Positions 12,881-23,461 of a stretch of DNA of 64,000 nucleotides are shown piece after piece (the stretch's first letter is position 1; every line of letters starts with the position of its first letter). The position numbers and the translations under genes were made by a program. Source of the DNA: Cepaea nemoralis (lineage: Eukaryota > Mollusca > Gastropoda > Stylommatophora > Helicidae); assembly GCA_014155875.1 (NCBI GenBank), contig JACEFZ010015028.1, forward strand, positions 1 through 64,000, given 5' to 3'. Below the pieces are notes generated by a model. The model was not told the DNA's origin. It saw nothing but the letters and a program-made list of their open reading frames with translations, and searched no databases.

Positions 12881-13619
12881 TATCTTAATGGGGCACCTAC
12901 CTCATCAGTTCACGCCGATCGTGATGTCTCATACAAACCGAACGAAAAGCAGTAGATCTTCAAGGTGGAAACACCGACAGTTGAGTGACCAGTTTAAGAC
13001 GATTGTGCTGTCAGGATATTCTAGATGTAGGCACAAGAGGTCTGGTTTCCAGCTCCGCAAGCTGTATGCTGAAGCAGCTGAGTCTGCAGGGACAATCAAG
13101 AACTCAGGCGTTGAATCGACTCCGTGAGACTTTTGAGAAACCTACTTGCTCACTATGGAACAACCGGAACATTCAATAGAGAAAATCTACACAGTAAGAT
13201 GGATGAGGCTCTGCCTTCACAGTGTTACCACGCCAGGCCCAATAAACCCAACAACGATCGAAAAGAAGCTTTATTTTCTGTGCCGACCTAATTAGTCATC
13301 CTGCCAGATAAGAACGCTACTTCTGAGACGCGGATTCTGCGAAGAGTAGAGGACATCCCACAAGGCTGTGGACACCATGGTAAAGACATTCGTCCGAGAT
13401 CCCACTGCAGAAACCAAGATATGAGAGCAGACGCTGGGAGTAGAGAAAGGCGTGATGCCGAGGTTTCTTTCCGCAGCAGGAATAAGGGAGAGCGGGATGA
13501 AGGACCAAGCCCGCAGGCACTATACTAATAGGCTAGAGGAAGAGCTTGGCGATATGCAGAAATGAGGTTTCTTCATCTGTGGGCAGGGTAAAAAAAAGAT
13601 AAAATGATGGTAAGAACGA
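12881..13619. other. No recognisable gene
   Basis: Mixed-composition sequence with only short open frames. The base composition is higher in G+C than its neighbours, so it may be an old element fragment that I cannot identify. Confidence 0.4.
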
Positions 13620-13665
13620 AATTTATTTTCAAAGGGTCACAAATTAGGCACCCATACCTGTCTTA
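13620..13665 (-). mobile_element. LINE tail fragment, left half of an interrupted copy
   Basis: The reverse complement reads like the tail at 11055-11108, with CTTTGAAAATAAA and a TGCCTAATTTGT equivalent. The right half resumes at 14272 after an RTE insertion. Confidence 0.75.
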
Positions 13666-14271
13666 ACCAACTGGATAATTTTAGATACCTAGGGACATTT
13701 ATAACATCATATGGAAAATGTACAACAGTGATTAAGAGCAGAATTAGGCAAGCAAAGGCTGCATTTCAGAAAATGAGGAGTATCTTGTGCAATAGGTCAC
13801 TATCACTGAGTGTAAGAAAGAGAGTGCTGAAATGCTATGTAGAACCAGTTTTGCTGTATTGCAGTGAATCTTGGAATGTAAATGAACAAATTAAGAAGAA
13901 ATTAGAAGCAACAGAGATGTGGTTCCTGAGACGAATGTTGCGAATTCCTTGGACTGCCAGAGTAACTAACAACGACTGCATGAAACAGGCTAATGAAACT
14001 AGAACACTACATACAGCAATAAGAAAGAGACAAACAGCTTTCTTTGGTCATGTAATGAGAAGAGAGGCATTGGAGAACATCGTGGCAACTGGAAAGATCG
14101 AGGGGAAGAGAGGCAGAGTCAGACCAAGAGAAATCATGCTGGACGGATTGATACGGTGGTATAGAGGAATATCATCAGCAGAGTTGATCCAGAAAACCAA
14201 AGACCGAGATCTGTGGAGAGCCATGAACGCCTACGCCAGCTGGCAGGGCACTTGATGATGATGATGATGAG
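13666..14271 (+). mobile_element. RTE-like LINE 3' end with target-site duplication
   Basis: A 5'-truncated RTE 3' end closed by a (GAT)n tail. It is flanked on both sides by ACCTGTCTTA (13656-13665 and 14272-14281), a 10 bp target-site duplication. It is inserted in an older minus-strand LINE tail, which continues on each side. Short tandem-repeat tails are typical of RTE-clade elements. Confidence 0.9.
13728..14255 (+). pseudogene. RTE C-terminal domain, 175 residues
   Basis: The frame carries SLSLSVRKRVLKCYVEPVLL, then YCSESWNVNEQIKKKLEATE, MWFLRRMLRIPWTARVTNN, RQTAFFGHVMRREALENIV, TGKIEGKRGRVRPRE and KDRDLWRAMNAYA. This is the classic tail that follows the RT in RTE-type polyproteins. 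The reading is intact from about 13680 to the stop at 14255, but everything upstream, including all RT catalytic motifs, is missing because of 5' truncation. The first methionine of this frame is internal, not a real start. It is the best local reference for reading the decayed copies at 4.4, 24.0, 33.1 and 58.1 kb. Confidence 0.85.
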
Positions 14272-14330
14272 ACCTGTCTTACATTCGGCCCTTCCAATCA
14301 CTCCTCTTTCATACATCAATTATCAATTGT
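14272..14330 (-). mobile_element. LINE tail fragment, right half of an interrupted copy
   Basis: The reverse complement contains GAAGGGCCGAATGTAAGAC, matching 11050-11070. It continues the piece at 13620-13665. Confidence 0.75.
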
Positions 14331-14344
14331 GCATGTTACATTCA

Positions 14345-14585
14345 GGTGTTAGTTAGATATGGCTGAGCTACTGTATGACAGTAGACAGTACTACCTGCTT
14401 TCTGTTAGCGCCGAAAGTTGGGCAGCGATCTCCAAACCCGACACCCCACATTGTGCCAACGGCTTCGGGCGGAGGAATGCACTTGGGAGTGCACAGGCTT
14501 TGTGTTATGGAGAGGTATAACTCCATTTTACAAACTTTCGTCTGTTAAGACGACAAGGTGACAGTCAATGTTACATTCACATAGG
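14345..14585 (+). repeat. Rep-E dispersed repeat, copy 2 (internally deleted)
   Basis: Has GAGCTACTGTATGACAGTAG and TTCTGTTAGCGCCGAA, then jumps to the block AGGTATAACTCCATTTTACA and GTCTGTTAAGACGACAAGG. The middle 230 bp present in the 60.7 kb copy are absent. Confidence 0.75.
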
Positions 14586-14650
14586 AAAAAAATAACATTG
14601 CCGAATGAATGTTGTGAATATAATCAATGCACAATACCCTGTTATGAGAC

Positions 14651-14698
14651 AGGCAGGCAGACAGGTAGGCAGGCAGGCAAGCAGGCAAGCAGGCGGGA
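14651..14698 (+). repeat. (GGCA)n microsatellite
   Basis: Degenerate CAGG/CAAG tetramers. Confidence 0.9.
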
Positions 14699-14749
14699 AG
14701 TATCGATCGTCGTTTAGCGCACTGTGGATGCGGAGGCGGCGACAGAGAG

Positions 14750-15265
14750 CAAATGACCGGGTGAAAGAAACTGGCATCCAACCCGCTGATTCAAAGGTGC
14801 AATAAGATGAAAGTAGTGGATGACTATGCACCGGGATCATGGCGTTCGACCTCCCGAGGGCAGGGTGGCTGTCGGGTAGGAACATATAGTTAGCAGTCAG
14901 TAGTCATCAAATATCTTTAAGCTGGTGTACATGGTTTGGATACTCTACAGCAGTAGGATACCTGAGAGTCATGACCCAGTTATGAGAAAATATTACAATT
15001 ATATAGACCGAAACATTCAAAGAAGAATGGCTGCATCTGGTGATCAGAAGCTTCCTTTTGGGCTGGCTACAATGTGGAGTTGATACAACTGTGTTTATAA
15101 GGTTTCGCTTTGTTTCGCACATGTTTCTTTTGAAGAAAGGGTAGTTTACGGAATATTATCAGTTCGCACTTTCTGTACTTCACATCAATCAAACATTGAT
15201 CAGTCATTTCATACATAAATCAGGATACATTCAGATTTCTCCAGAAACACATGAAATGTAAGAAT
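14750..15265. other. No recognisable gene
   Basis: Nothing identifiable on either strand. Confidence 0.4.
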
Positions 15266-15267
15266 TT

Positions 15268-15277
15268 GGTTGATTGG

Positions 15278-15309
<32 letters not shown>
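15268..15309 (+). repeat. (GATT)n microsatellite
   Basis: About ten TTGA units. Confidence 0.95.
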
Positions 15310-15312
<3 letters not shown>

Positions 15313-15599
15313 AATGACTAAATTCAAGAACTTTCAACATCTCTCCTGTAAAATATTCTTCCTTGTCCGGATCTCCTTCATATTAGATAACATTACTCTA
15401 TTCTGGTGAAGTTGGAGACAGTGAGGATGTAGGAATGCGGGGACTTTAAGAAGATAACTGTAAATGTCGTGGTCAAATAAGATAACAAACACTGTGGGAG
15501 TTGAGAGTCGAGGAGGTTATAATACCGCTTATCTAAACCATGAGAAAAATACATAGGCAGTATAAGTCACATACCAAAAATAAGGCAGTGAATGAATTA

Positions 15600-15840
15600 A
15601 CAACAAACGAGACGTAGCCAGTGAGCTTTACTAAACCCCGATACAAGTTACAAAATCAACGTAGCGGCTAAAGCGACATATTCTTGTGTACATCGACATC
15701 TCTGGGACATCTATTCTACTTTCTAGCTGCTTCTTCAATGTCCAAGCTTCCGCGCCATACAATCGTGTTGAGATGTATAAGTCGCATATCAAAATAAGAT
15801 GTGGAATACTTATGTCAGAGAAAGCACTAGACATGGGAGG
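15600..15840 (-). mobile_element. LINE 3'-domain fragment
   Basis: The minus strand reads LYISTRLYGAEAWTLKKQLE then SRIDVPEMSMYTRICRFS. This resembles the post-RT block LLYGxExWTL...EKRI...YTRMLR of RTE/CR1-type elements. It is short and flanked by unrecognised sequence. Confidence 0.6.
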
Positions 15841-16052
15841 TAGGAGACAGAGATGTATGTACGGGAAAGTGTAAACAAATAGGAAACAAATAATAGCAAA
15901 AACATCACTAACTTAATCAAACTATATGGTGATAAAGAAGATTGGAGTGCCATCATCGCCAGTAACTACTTTAGACGCTTCATCATCATACCCTTGAAGT
16001 CCTAGCAGGTTCGCCTAATGGCGAGGGACATTAGTGATAGGGAAGCTAATCC

Positions 16053-16480
16053 ACACCCAAAAACCAGTCCATTGCGGTAGGCGTGGTAGCACGTGAATGG
16101 ACTTGCTTTAAAAGCTAGCGAAAGAAAAAATAATGTATCATATTCGATCGGTTGCTCATTGGTTTTTCTGCCAATCAGTGGTATATTTTGCATTTTCATC
16201 ATCAACCTTCTTTTTATTGCCATTTGATGTGTCTAAGCGTGTCTGCTCATTGTCCATGTTTCAGGTACACCCAAAAACCAGTCCATTGCGGTAGGCGTGG
16301 TAGCACGTGAATGGACTTGCTTTAAAAGCTAGCGAAAGAAAAAATAATGTATCATATTCGATCGGTTGCTCATTGGTTTTTCTGCCAATCAGTGGTATAT
16401 TTTGCATTTTCATCATCAACCTTCTTTTTATTGCCATTTGATGTGTCTAAGCGTGTCTGCTTATTGTCCATGTTTCAGGT
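16053..16480. repeat. 214 bp tandem duplication, near identical
   Basis: 16053-16266 and 16267-16480 are head-to-tail copies that differ, as I read them, at one base (C at 16248, T at 16462). Each unit begins ACACCCAAAAACCAGTCCAT. The right part of each unit is RTE-family sequence in minus orientation. Confidence 0.95.
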
Positions 16481-16560
16481 ACATACAAAAGTATAGATTC
16501 TATATAGGACTTTAACGCCCCTTTTCTTATTGCATTTAAGTGAGTTTTGATATTATTTAT
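16160..16560 (-). mobile_element. RTE family 2 fragment (partly duplicated)
   Basis: GCCATTTGATGTGTC, TGTCTGCTCATTGTCCATG and ACTTTAACGCCCCTTTTCTT match the minus-strand family 2 copies at 25600-25700 and 39450-39560. Confidence 0.65.
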
Positions 16561-16699
16561 TTTCGTTTTTCTCTTTCGAGTTAGCCCTAAAAAGGGCTAG
16601 TTTCATTTTTCATCCCGAAGAGCAGAGAGGAGAAAATATAATCAGTGTTGTTTAGGACTAACTTGAAAGAGGACAATGAAAGGAAAGAATATCAAACTC

Positions 16700-16748
16700 A
16701 CAAACAAACAAACAAACAAACAAACAAACAAACAAACAAATAAACAAA
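16700..16748 (+). repeat. (CAAA)n microsatellite
   Basis: About twelve AAAC units. Confidence 0.95.
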
Positions 16749-16884
16749 GGACCACAGATATAACCGACGATGAAGAAGCAGATTCAAGGGGCCAAATTTT
16801 TTTTTTTAACCCATAAATATTCGATGCGATTGGATTGCAGTTGACAGCTTTTTATTGGTTAGTGTGTTTTCCATCTTGCAAAAG

Positions 16885-17150
16885 ATGTATATCTGGCTGT
16901 GTCTCCAACTACACTTATCCCTTCAGCGAGGCGTTAGTCCTTTGGGGGATGCAGGTTCAAATCCCAATGTGGCTACTATAGCCTTCACTTTATATTTTCT
17001 GTTGTGTCTTCTAATCTCTTCTCCATTCCTCTATGTTCACAAAGCAAAGGCAAACTACTGAACGTAAACAAGCCAAGATAAAGAAATCACAAACAGTCAA
17101 CAAATGCTGGGGTTGACTGTGATGTCCTGTGATGGATATGCAACTAACGT
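16885..17150 (+). mobile_element. SINE-B (tRNA-derived), diverged
   Basis: A tRNA-like head with B box AGGTTCAAATCCC. The 3' part has GCAAAGGCAAACTACTGAAC and TGCTGGGGTTGACTGTGATG then GATATGCAAC, the end signature shared with copies at 21.1, 23.7, 54.1 and 54.5 kb. Confidence 0.75.
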
Positions 17151-17504
17151 TCCCCTGTGTATGTATGTGAGTGCTAATCAATACTTGTGAATATATAAGT
17201 GATGATTACACTATACGTTCGAGCTGGTCAGTCCACAAGATGCTGTCTAAAGTTTAAAGCAGTTTCTGCACAGCTGGAAAATATTTGTATATTGTGCTTG
17301 AAATGTATGCAAGCACCCGTTGCATGGGCTCTTTTGTATTCGTTTTAAATCGCATATTTCGTTATTATAACCCGGGCCGTTATTGACAATAGAATTGTAT
17401 ATAAAAGTGATGTATGCGACGTACACACAAATAACTCGTTACTTAAACCCCTGTTTGTTCTCTTATTTTTTTAATCCACACATACACGCGCGTGCGCACA
17501 TCAC

Positions 17505-17530
17505 ACACACACACACACACAACACACACA

Positions 17531-17567
<37 letters not shown>
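17505..17567 (+). repeat. (CA)n microsatellite
   Basis: About 60 bp of CA repeats with two short interruptions. Confidence 0.97.
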
Positions 17568-17568
<1 letters not shown>

Positions 17569-17767
17569 AGACATACCAGCCGAATCCTGATATGGATGGC
17601 AATTTAAACAAGTCACCGTTAGATTGTAACGTAAACTGGGCCCCCTGTGACTGAACACAATAGCCGATGAGCTCGGCCAGTGAAGCTACCGTTGTAACAA
17701 TGTTGGTGGAAGTAGGTGTTCTCTGGCCAGGTCAAGACTCAATAATTGATATTTCTATGTATTATGT

Positions 17768-18120
17768 ATGAGTTGAGTTGAGTTGAGTCAAGAACAGATA
17801 TCCCGGCACTCGGGACATTCCCACATCCCCCGTCCTCATCTGCGACATCCAACGATGAGTACCAATACTATTGGTACCAGTAGCAGCCTGATTATGTGTC
17901 CGTCTGACCTTTCCTTGTGGTTTTGAGTATCCGTCATACCGTCTGGCCACTCCCTGCAGCATCATTCTCTCCAGGCCGTTATGATCTACCCGCATTATAC
18001 ACACGATTTCAAAGGGCCTCGACCACGTCTGCTATAGCATGCAACAATACCCGCCTGATTGTTTCCCACCACACCAGCATGTCCTGGGGACAAAATCTAA
18101 TAGATGCACTCTAATTCTGA
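17768..18120 (-). mobile_element. RNase H-type LINE, 3' end
   Basis: The minus-strand protein aligns with the copies at 35.3 and 41.4 kb through KVRRTHNQAATGT and the following stretch. The 3' end is a (CAACT)n tail (GAGTTGAGTTGAGTTGAG on the plus strand). The RNase H domain is mostly lost here. Confidence 0.75.
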
Positions 18121-18379
18121 TTGTTAAATGGAAAGGAAGCCTGCCACTATGCCCTAATCATGCATGTCTTCACCTCTCTCATTATAAATTAGGGTCCCTT
18201 TCATACAAGTCAACACGCATTGGGCAACGGTTCTAGACCCTTACTTTTTATAGATCAATCAGATTTCGTTAGGTGATAAGCTCAGTATCTCGCCGGCCGC
18301 CTTTACTTCCAAGACATTGTTTAGTACTAACTTTTACCTGGTTTAACCTTAAGTGCGGTTCAACTTCTATAAACCCGAA

Positions 18380-18455
18380 ACCGCTCCGATGCGAACCATC
18401 CCCATGACGACCGGGTTGGGGTGTCTAGCCACTATGCTACCGTGGCTTCCAGTTA
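18380..18455 (-). mobile_element. tRNA-like SINE head
   Basis: The reverse complement shows TAGCATAGTGGCTAG (A box) and GGTTCGCATCGG (B box) 40 bp apart. No cloverleaf with a full acceptor stem is visible, so a SINE head is more likely than a tRNA gene. Confidence 0.55.
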
Positions 18456-18624
18456 ACTCATTAGAACCGAAGGATAATATATCGCCACATGTGACCTCCA
18501 ATGTGGACAGAAGGACGATATATCGCCATGCTAGGTTCATCGTGCTATTTGTTTTGTTTCGTGGTATCTTCCGCAATTTCAATGCTTAGTGAACGGAAAT
18601 TAAATTATAATGCTTGTTCATTTG

Positions 18625-18752
18625 ACTGAGCACATTGGGCAGTGGGGAGCGTTTTGTGTGATATTCACTGGCACAGGGACGGAGCATAATGGGGACGACC
18701 CATTGCTGTGAAGTTGGAACTGCGACTAGCTAACTAACTAACTAACTAAGTT
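18625..18752 (+). mobile_element. SINE-D / short dispersed repeat with CTAA tail
   Basis: Shares GGGCAGTGGGGAGC, TGTGTGATATTCACTGGCAC and GTGAAGTTGGAAC with copies at 21.7-22.3 and 51.1 kb, and ends in CTAACTAACTAACTAAC. Confidence 0.75.
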
Positions 18753-19136
18753 TGGCTCAAACTTTCTTTTTGTTTGACACTTAAGTCAATTAATTGTATA
18801 GCACTGGGAAATTTGTGGAAGTCAACAGAAACACAAAGTAGGTCTGGTCCAAACAAACATGGATGGTGGAAAGTGGGAAGTAGGGGTGTGTCACAGTTAT
18901 GTCTTAAAAGTTGTTAATATGGTAGTAGATGTGTATAATATAACAAATTAAAGGTGATTGCATTGGGGAACAACTACTGTATATAAGCCCTGGGTAGATA
19001 CTGAATGTCGCTTAAGACGAGTAATCATCTCATGGCACTCAGTCAGTTAAATGAGCACTACTGTATGGACAGGAAACAAAGGGAACGACAACAATGATGA
19101 CAAATAAACATTAATTAATGCTTGCGCAGATACATG

Positions 19137-19283
19137 GTGTATTTTTAATGACTGTTGAAATTTCGAAAATATTCCCATTCCAAGTGTTGTATTCACCCTC
19201 TGTGAACTCATGCAACATAAAAGGTGAATACAAAACTTGGAACGGCAATATTTTCAAAAACCCCGCAGTCATTAAGAATACAC
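19137..19283. mobile_element. Foldback element, about 62 bp inverted arms
   Basis: The left arm (19137-19199) starts GTGTATTTTTAATGACTG. The right arm (19222-19283) ends CAGTCATTAAGAATACAC and is its imperfect reverse complement, about 85 percent over the whole length with a 22 bp loop. The shape is that of a MITE-like foldback; the superfamily cannot be assigned and no obvious target-site duplication is visible. Confidence 0.75.
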
Positions 19284-19299
19284 AAAGTGGTATAGCAGA

Positions 19300-19949
19300 A
19301 TCACCAATGTGGAGCTGATGTTGAGAACTAGACAAATACAAGAGAATTACAATGTGAGGAATAAGCATTTGGATCTGATCAGACATACATTTAAAAAACC
19401 CGATTATAATATACACAGAAAGACCTTTATCTGGAATCCACAGGGCAACAGTTAAATAGAGGATTACCTAAAATCACGAGAGAAAGAAAAGAGACAGGAC
19501 TGAATAACAAGAGAAGAACAAGAGTGGTGCTTGTGGGAAAACTAATAACATGTTTGTGGTGAGTTGGTTGAGGGCCTATGCCATAATGAGAGATAACGGG
19601 CTAAAGAAAGAATTATACTAATTTGCAAAACCATAATGATTTCAGTCGCTAAGAAGAACCACCAGGTGATGTTTGGAGATGTTCGTGTAAAGCGTTTAAC
19701 AGTTCAAACATATCGGCGAAATAATAAACTGGAATGGACGCAATCGCAGTGAAGCTAGAAACCATTTAAACGACCACCGAGAGACTTTACAGGACATAAA
19801 CTCTGGTCATTGCTCAGTTACGTGGAAATACCCAGACTACAAAGTTGGTCGTATACCGCTCAATGTCTGTAGAAGTTACGACCTGTCGCTACGTTTGTGT
19901 ACACATTATGCCCTGTCGTTTTGCCCACGTAAACGTTGTGAGTCGGGAG
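19300..19949. other. No recognisable gene
   Basis: Only short open frames and no family signal. Confidence 0.4.
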
Positions 19950-20163
19950 TTGATGTAGCGCGCTGGCTAGCTTGCTGGCCCTGTGGTCATGTGTTCAAAT
20001 CCTGCTCGACACAGATATTTTCAATGTGATCTGGCTCCCTGGTGGACCCAGCCTACAATGGGTACAGTGTTCTTGGAGGTAAAGGGGTCCCGGTCGTCCA
20101 TGGAGTACACTTTGGTCTAACAAATAATGGGCTAACACCATATACACAATGAGTCTCTAAATA
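19950..20163 (+). mobile_element. SINE-C (tRNA-derived)
   Basis: A tRNA-like head (TAGCGCGCTGGCTAGCTTG, then TGTTCAAATCCTGC as B box). The body has TGTGATCTGGCTCCCTGG and ACCCAGCCTACAATGGGTAC. The far 3' part (ATAATGGGCTAACACCATAT) resembles 32780-32800. It runs directly into the 57 bp minisatellite. Confidence 0.65.
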
Positions 20164-20690
20164 CGTAAAAACGTCCTCTACCTTTACGATCTGACCATAC
20201 ACCTAATGCGCCATAAAGTGCGTAAAACGTCCTCTACCTTTAAGTATCTGACCATACACCTAATGCGCCATAAAGTGCGTAAAACGTCCTCTACCTTTAC
20301 GATCTGACCATACACCTAATGCGCCATAAAGTGCGTAAAACGTCCTCTACCTTTAAGTATCTGACCATACACCTAATGCGCCATAAAGTGCGTAAAACGT
20401 CCTCTACCTTTAAGTATCTGACCATACACCTAATGCGCCATAAAGTGCGTAAAACGTATTCTACCTTTAAGTATCTGACCATACACCTAATGCGCCATAA
20501 AGTGTGTAAAACGTCCTCTACCTTTAAGTATCTGACCATACACCTAATGCGCCATAAAGTGCGTAAAACGTCCTCTACCTTTAAGTATCTGACCATACAC
20601 CTAATGCGCCATAAAGTGCGTAAAACGTCGTTTACCTTTAAGTATCTGACCATACACCTAATGAGTCTCAAAATGCGTAAAAGTCCTTTA
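20164..20690 (+). repeat. 57 bp minisatellite, left block
   Basis: About nine units of ATCTGACCATACACCTAATG, CGCCATAAAGTGCGTAAAAC and GTCCTCTACCTTTAAGT. Some units are 2 bp shorter (TTTACGATC). Since 57 is a multiple of 3, both strands stay open for long stretches, but there is no evidence of coding. A right block resumes at 20890. Confidence 0.97.
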
Positions 20691-20889
20691 CGACAGGGTA
20701 GACTTCATCGCACCGGGTTTTATCCCATATGGCTCGGTCTCTTTCCGCAGCACGGAAAGCGTCGCACCAAGAACGAACTCCGTAGCTCTAGCGACGACCT
20801 ACAGGAGTCTCCGAAAAATTTAACTCGTGAACCGAAGGACGCGGCCTGGAATCGAACCCACAACCTTCGGAGTCCGAGTCAAACGGTAA
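20690..20889 (-). mobile_element. SINE-A inserted in the 57 bp minisatellite
   Basis: The reverse complement contains GGTTCGATTCC (B box), GGAGCTACGGAGTTCG-like sequence, GAGCCATATGGGATAAAACC and GAAGTCTACCCTGTCG. The A-box end is truncated. Array units lie on both sides. Confidence 0.85.
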
Positions 20890-21065
20890 AATCTGACCAT
20901 ACATCCAATGAGTCTCAAAGTGCGTAAAATATACTCTACCTTTACATGTCTGACCATACACCTAATGCGCCATCAAGTACGTACAAAGTCCTCTACCTTT
21001 AAGTATCTGACCATCCACCCAATGAGTCTCAAAGTGCGTAAAAGTCCTTTACGTATCTGACCGTG
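20890..21065 (+). repeat. 57 bp minisatellite, right block
   Basis: About three more diverged units (CAATGAGTCTCAAAGTGCG variants) that continue the array beyond the SINE. Confidence 0.9.
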
Positions 21066-21139
21066 GCGCAAGTGATCTGCTCACTGTATACGAACTATAA
21101 CACCGCAGCACGTACTACTGTATGGATAAGAAACATAGA

Positions 21140-21400
21140 GAACAACAGAAGTTAAAGTTAGTTGCATATCCGATACAGGACGTCGCAGTCAACCCTAGCA
21201 TTTTCTGACCGTGATTTATAAGCAAGTTTACGTTCAGTTCTTTGCCATTGCTTCTGAACGACCGGCACGCATACCATTATATGAAATCCAAAACAAAGCC
21301 TGCTGCCAAATCGCCCGCTGTTGTGTTTCGAACGCGGTATGCGGGATTACGAATTGCGTCCGTAATTTCTTCGCGTTGCGTTGGTTTTGTTAGGCAATGG
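21140..21400 (-). mobile_element. SINE-B
   Basis: The plus strand reads GTTGCATATCCGATACAGG, ACGTCGCAGTCAACCCTAGC and TTTGCCATTGCTTCTGAACG, the reverse complement of the SINE-B 3' end. TGTGTTTCGAACGCGG is the reversed B-box region. Confidence 0.75.
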
Positions 21401-21721
21401 TATGGATGCCGTTTGTTCAGAAAGCACGTACACTTGACAAAAATATTGAACGGCCAAAAAATGTTCGTGTTGATTGCGACGTCTTGTAAAGGATATGTAA
21501 CTATCTAACCTGACGATATGCAACAACAATGACAGCCATTACATTGTGAAATCACTTGTATGGCTACTTTGGTTTATTTCACCAACAAGATACACGGGTC
21601 TGCACTAGCATATTTGTTAATGTATTAAACAAGAGGAAGCGAAAACTTTGGCAACAACCAGAAATAGAGAGGATATTAGAAGCAGAGGTCAACAGATGGA
21701 GAAAATACTGAATGGAATGAT

Positions 21722-21799
21722 ATAATGCTGTTGGTTTGTCGGGACTGTTGTCTGTTCCACTTTTCACATGGGACAGTGGGGAGCATAGTGTGTGATGTT
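21722..21799 (+). mobile_element. SINE-D, left part of an interrupted copy
   Basis: Matches 51066-51147. It is cut at GTGTGATGTT, which reappears as GTGTGATATT at 22248, where the repeat resumes. Confidence 0.75.
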
Positions 21800-22247
21800 G
21801 TTTGTACATCAAGAATTATGATGACCATTAATTTCATCCAGTGGGGTTCAAAGTATCGAGCCATGAGTTCTAAGATGGCTGATAAGGTCTATTTTGGCTC
21901 GAAATGTTCTTTGACAATGTGGGCAAGGAATGCTTGACGTTCCAGGAGGAGGATCTCCTGCAGTGGTTTTTCTGTCCAGCCTTTTCTTCACAGCTCTTGC
22001 AGTCCTGGTTGCTTCACAAGTGACAGAACCCTTGCGTAATGATTTACGCCACGAATTTCGGTCTTCGGCAGCAGTCCCCCAGGTGTCAAGATGAATTCCA
22101 AAAGCTTGCAATGAAATTTTCAGTGTCTTTAAAGCGTTTCCTCTGGCCGCCTCGTTTAGGGAGCCTGTGATCTGGCATGCGAATTAAGTGACCAGCCCAG
22201 CTAATCTGATTCTTTATTAGTAGAGTGTGGATACTGGGCATGGAAGT
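21800..22247 (-). mobile_element. LINE 3' end with C-terminal C2H2 finger
   Basis: The minus-strand frame at 21848-22111 ends with CPHCQRTFRAKIDLISHLRTH, a Cys2His2 finger (CxxC, then HxxxH). It is preceded by SWRKSLRKG and a Lys/Arg-rich stretch. This ending is typical of one group of animal LINE polyproteins, after the RT. The piece is 5'-truncated and inserted in SINE-D, with GTGTGAT(G/A)TT on both sides as the probable target-site duplication. Confidence 0.75.
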
Positions 22248-22335
22248 GTGTGATATTCACTAGCACACGAACAGAGCTTTGTGACGTGACCCTTTGCCGT
22301 GAAGTTTGAACCGCGACTAACAACTATCCTATTAT
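22248..22335 (+). mobile_element. SINE-D, right part of an interrupted copy
   Basis: Continues with TTCACTAGCACACGAACAGAG and GTGAAGTTTGAACCGCGAC, matching 18660-18735. Confidence 0.75.
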
Positions 22336-23461
22336 AACACGGAAAACACATGGTTGTGGAGTAATATTATCGCCTGTCCCGTCCAGCAGGGTACATGACG
22401 ATGATACATGTTCGCAAAATGTAAACCCACACAACAGAAGCAGATTTCTATTCTGGTTTGAAAAGCCAAGAAAAATCCTGGACAGTGCCCGCGCAATGAC
22501 GTTGATAGAATGGACCAGCAGCTTTCTTTGACACGAACAACGCCTTCTCTGTGGACTACAATGGTGCAATTTTCCGGGCAAATCTGTTTTCTGACAATAG
22601 GAAACCGAGCACATTGGCAAATAAACCTCGTGTCCTTTCAAAGTTATCATCAGCATGTAACAGGTCCTTTATCTTATTATTGCTCGCAGAACACATTCTC
22701 GATCCATTCGAGTTCCCCTACCTCATAGATTTTCATGCCCAGTGCAGTGTTGTTTCATGTTCGTGTTAGGCGACCCTTGCTTCTTATTCCAAGAGCCATG
22801 TCTTCTATCATTGTTCTTTCCCAACCTTGCGGCGTAATATGGCTAAAGTATTTCAGTTTTCAAAGACACGACGCTGTTTATGAGCCCGTGTTCTATGATA
22901 TTCATATCTGGTAGAATATCAGTATTTCAAAACAATGTTTTCCCGTAGTGATTCTGAACAACACAGACACAAACAAGAGATTGCTCGATTTATTGTCTGG
23001 CATATTTCGCTGCATCTGGTCAGAAACATACTGCAGAATTCACAGAAAATAAAGAAAAATAACTAGATAGATACTTCAAGCTGAAATATACACATGTTCG
23101 CACAATAATTGCAATTGTCTACCACGGTAATTTTACACTGACTATCATGTCCTTCTTTTCACACAAAACTAGCCTATGTAGATTAAACAAGCGACTATTT
23201 TGTGTGTTAAACAACAGGTGAAAGGCACTGTCTCTATCAATCACATGGACGGTTTCCTAAACGTGCCATGCAATCAAGGACGCGGGAATTTTGTGGGGTG
23301 TCGTCCTTCCTGGGCTCCCATCGCATTTCACTTTATGTTGTGTTAATTCTGCTGTATGTACCTGACAAGATGAGAAATATGCCGGGCAATAAATCGTGCA
23401 ATCTATTATTTGCATCTTCCTTATTCAAATATCAGTATTTGTTTTTCTCGGTCGTCGACAA
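22336..23461. other. No recognisable gene
   Basis: No coding signal. A short minus-strand stretch near 22770-22890 looks like a LINE fragment but is too decayed to call. Confidence 0.35.

Noticed and set aside
17383..17607. Histidine/threonine-rich small protein
   Set aside because: Produced by the (CA)n microsatellite.
20297..20927. Repetitive proteins of 19-residue units on both strands
   Set aside because: The 57 bp unit length is a multiple of 3, so open frames are automatic. They break at units of other length, and no start or splice context supports a gene.
21848..22111. Host C2H2 zinc-finger gene
   Set aside because: The single finger with its basic upstream region is the usual C-terminus of a LINE polyprotein, and the piece is bounded by a target-site duplication.
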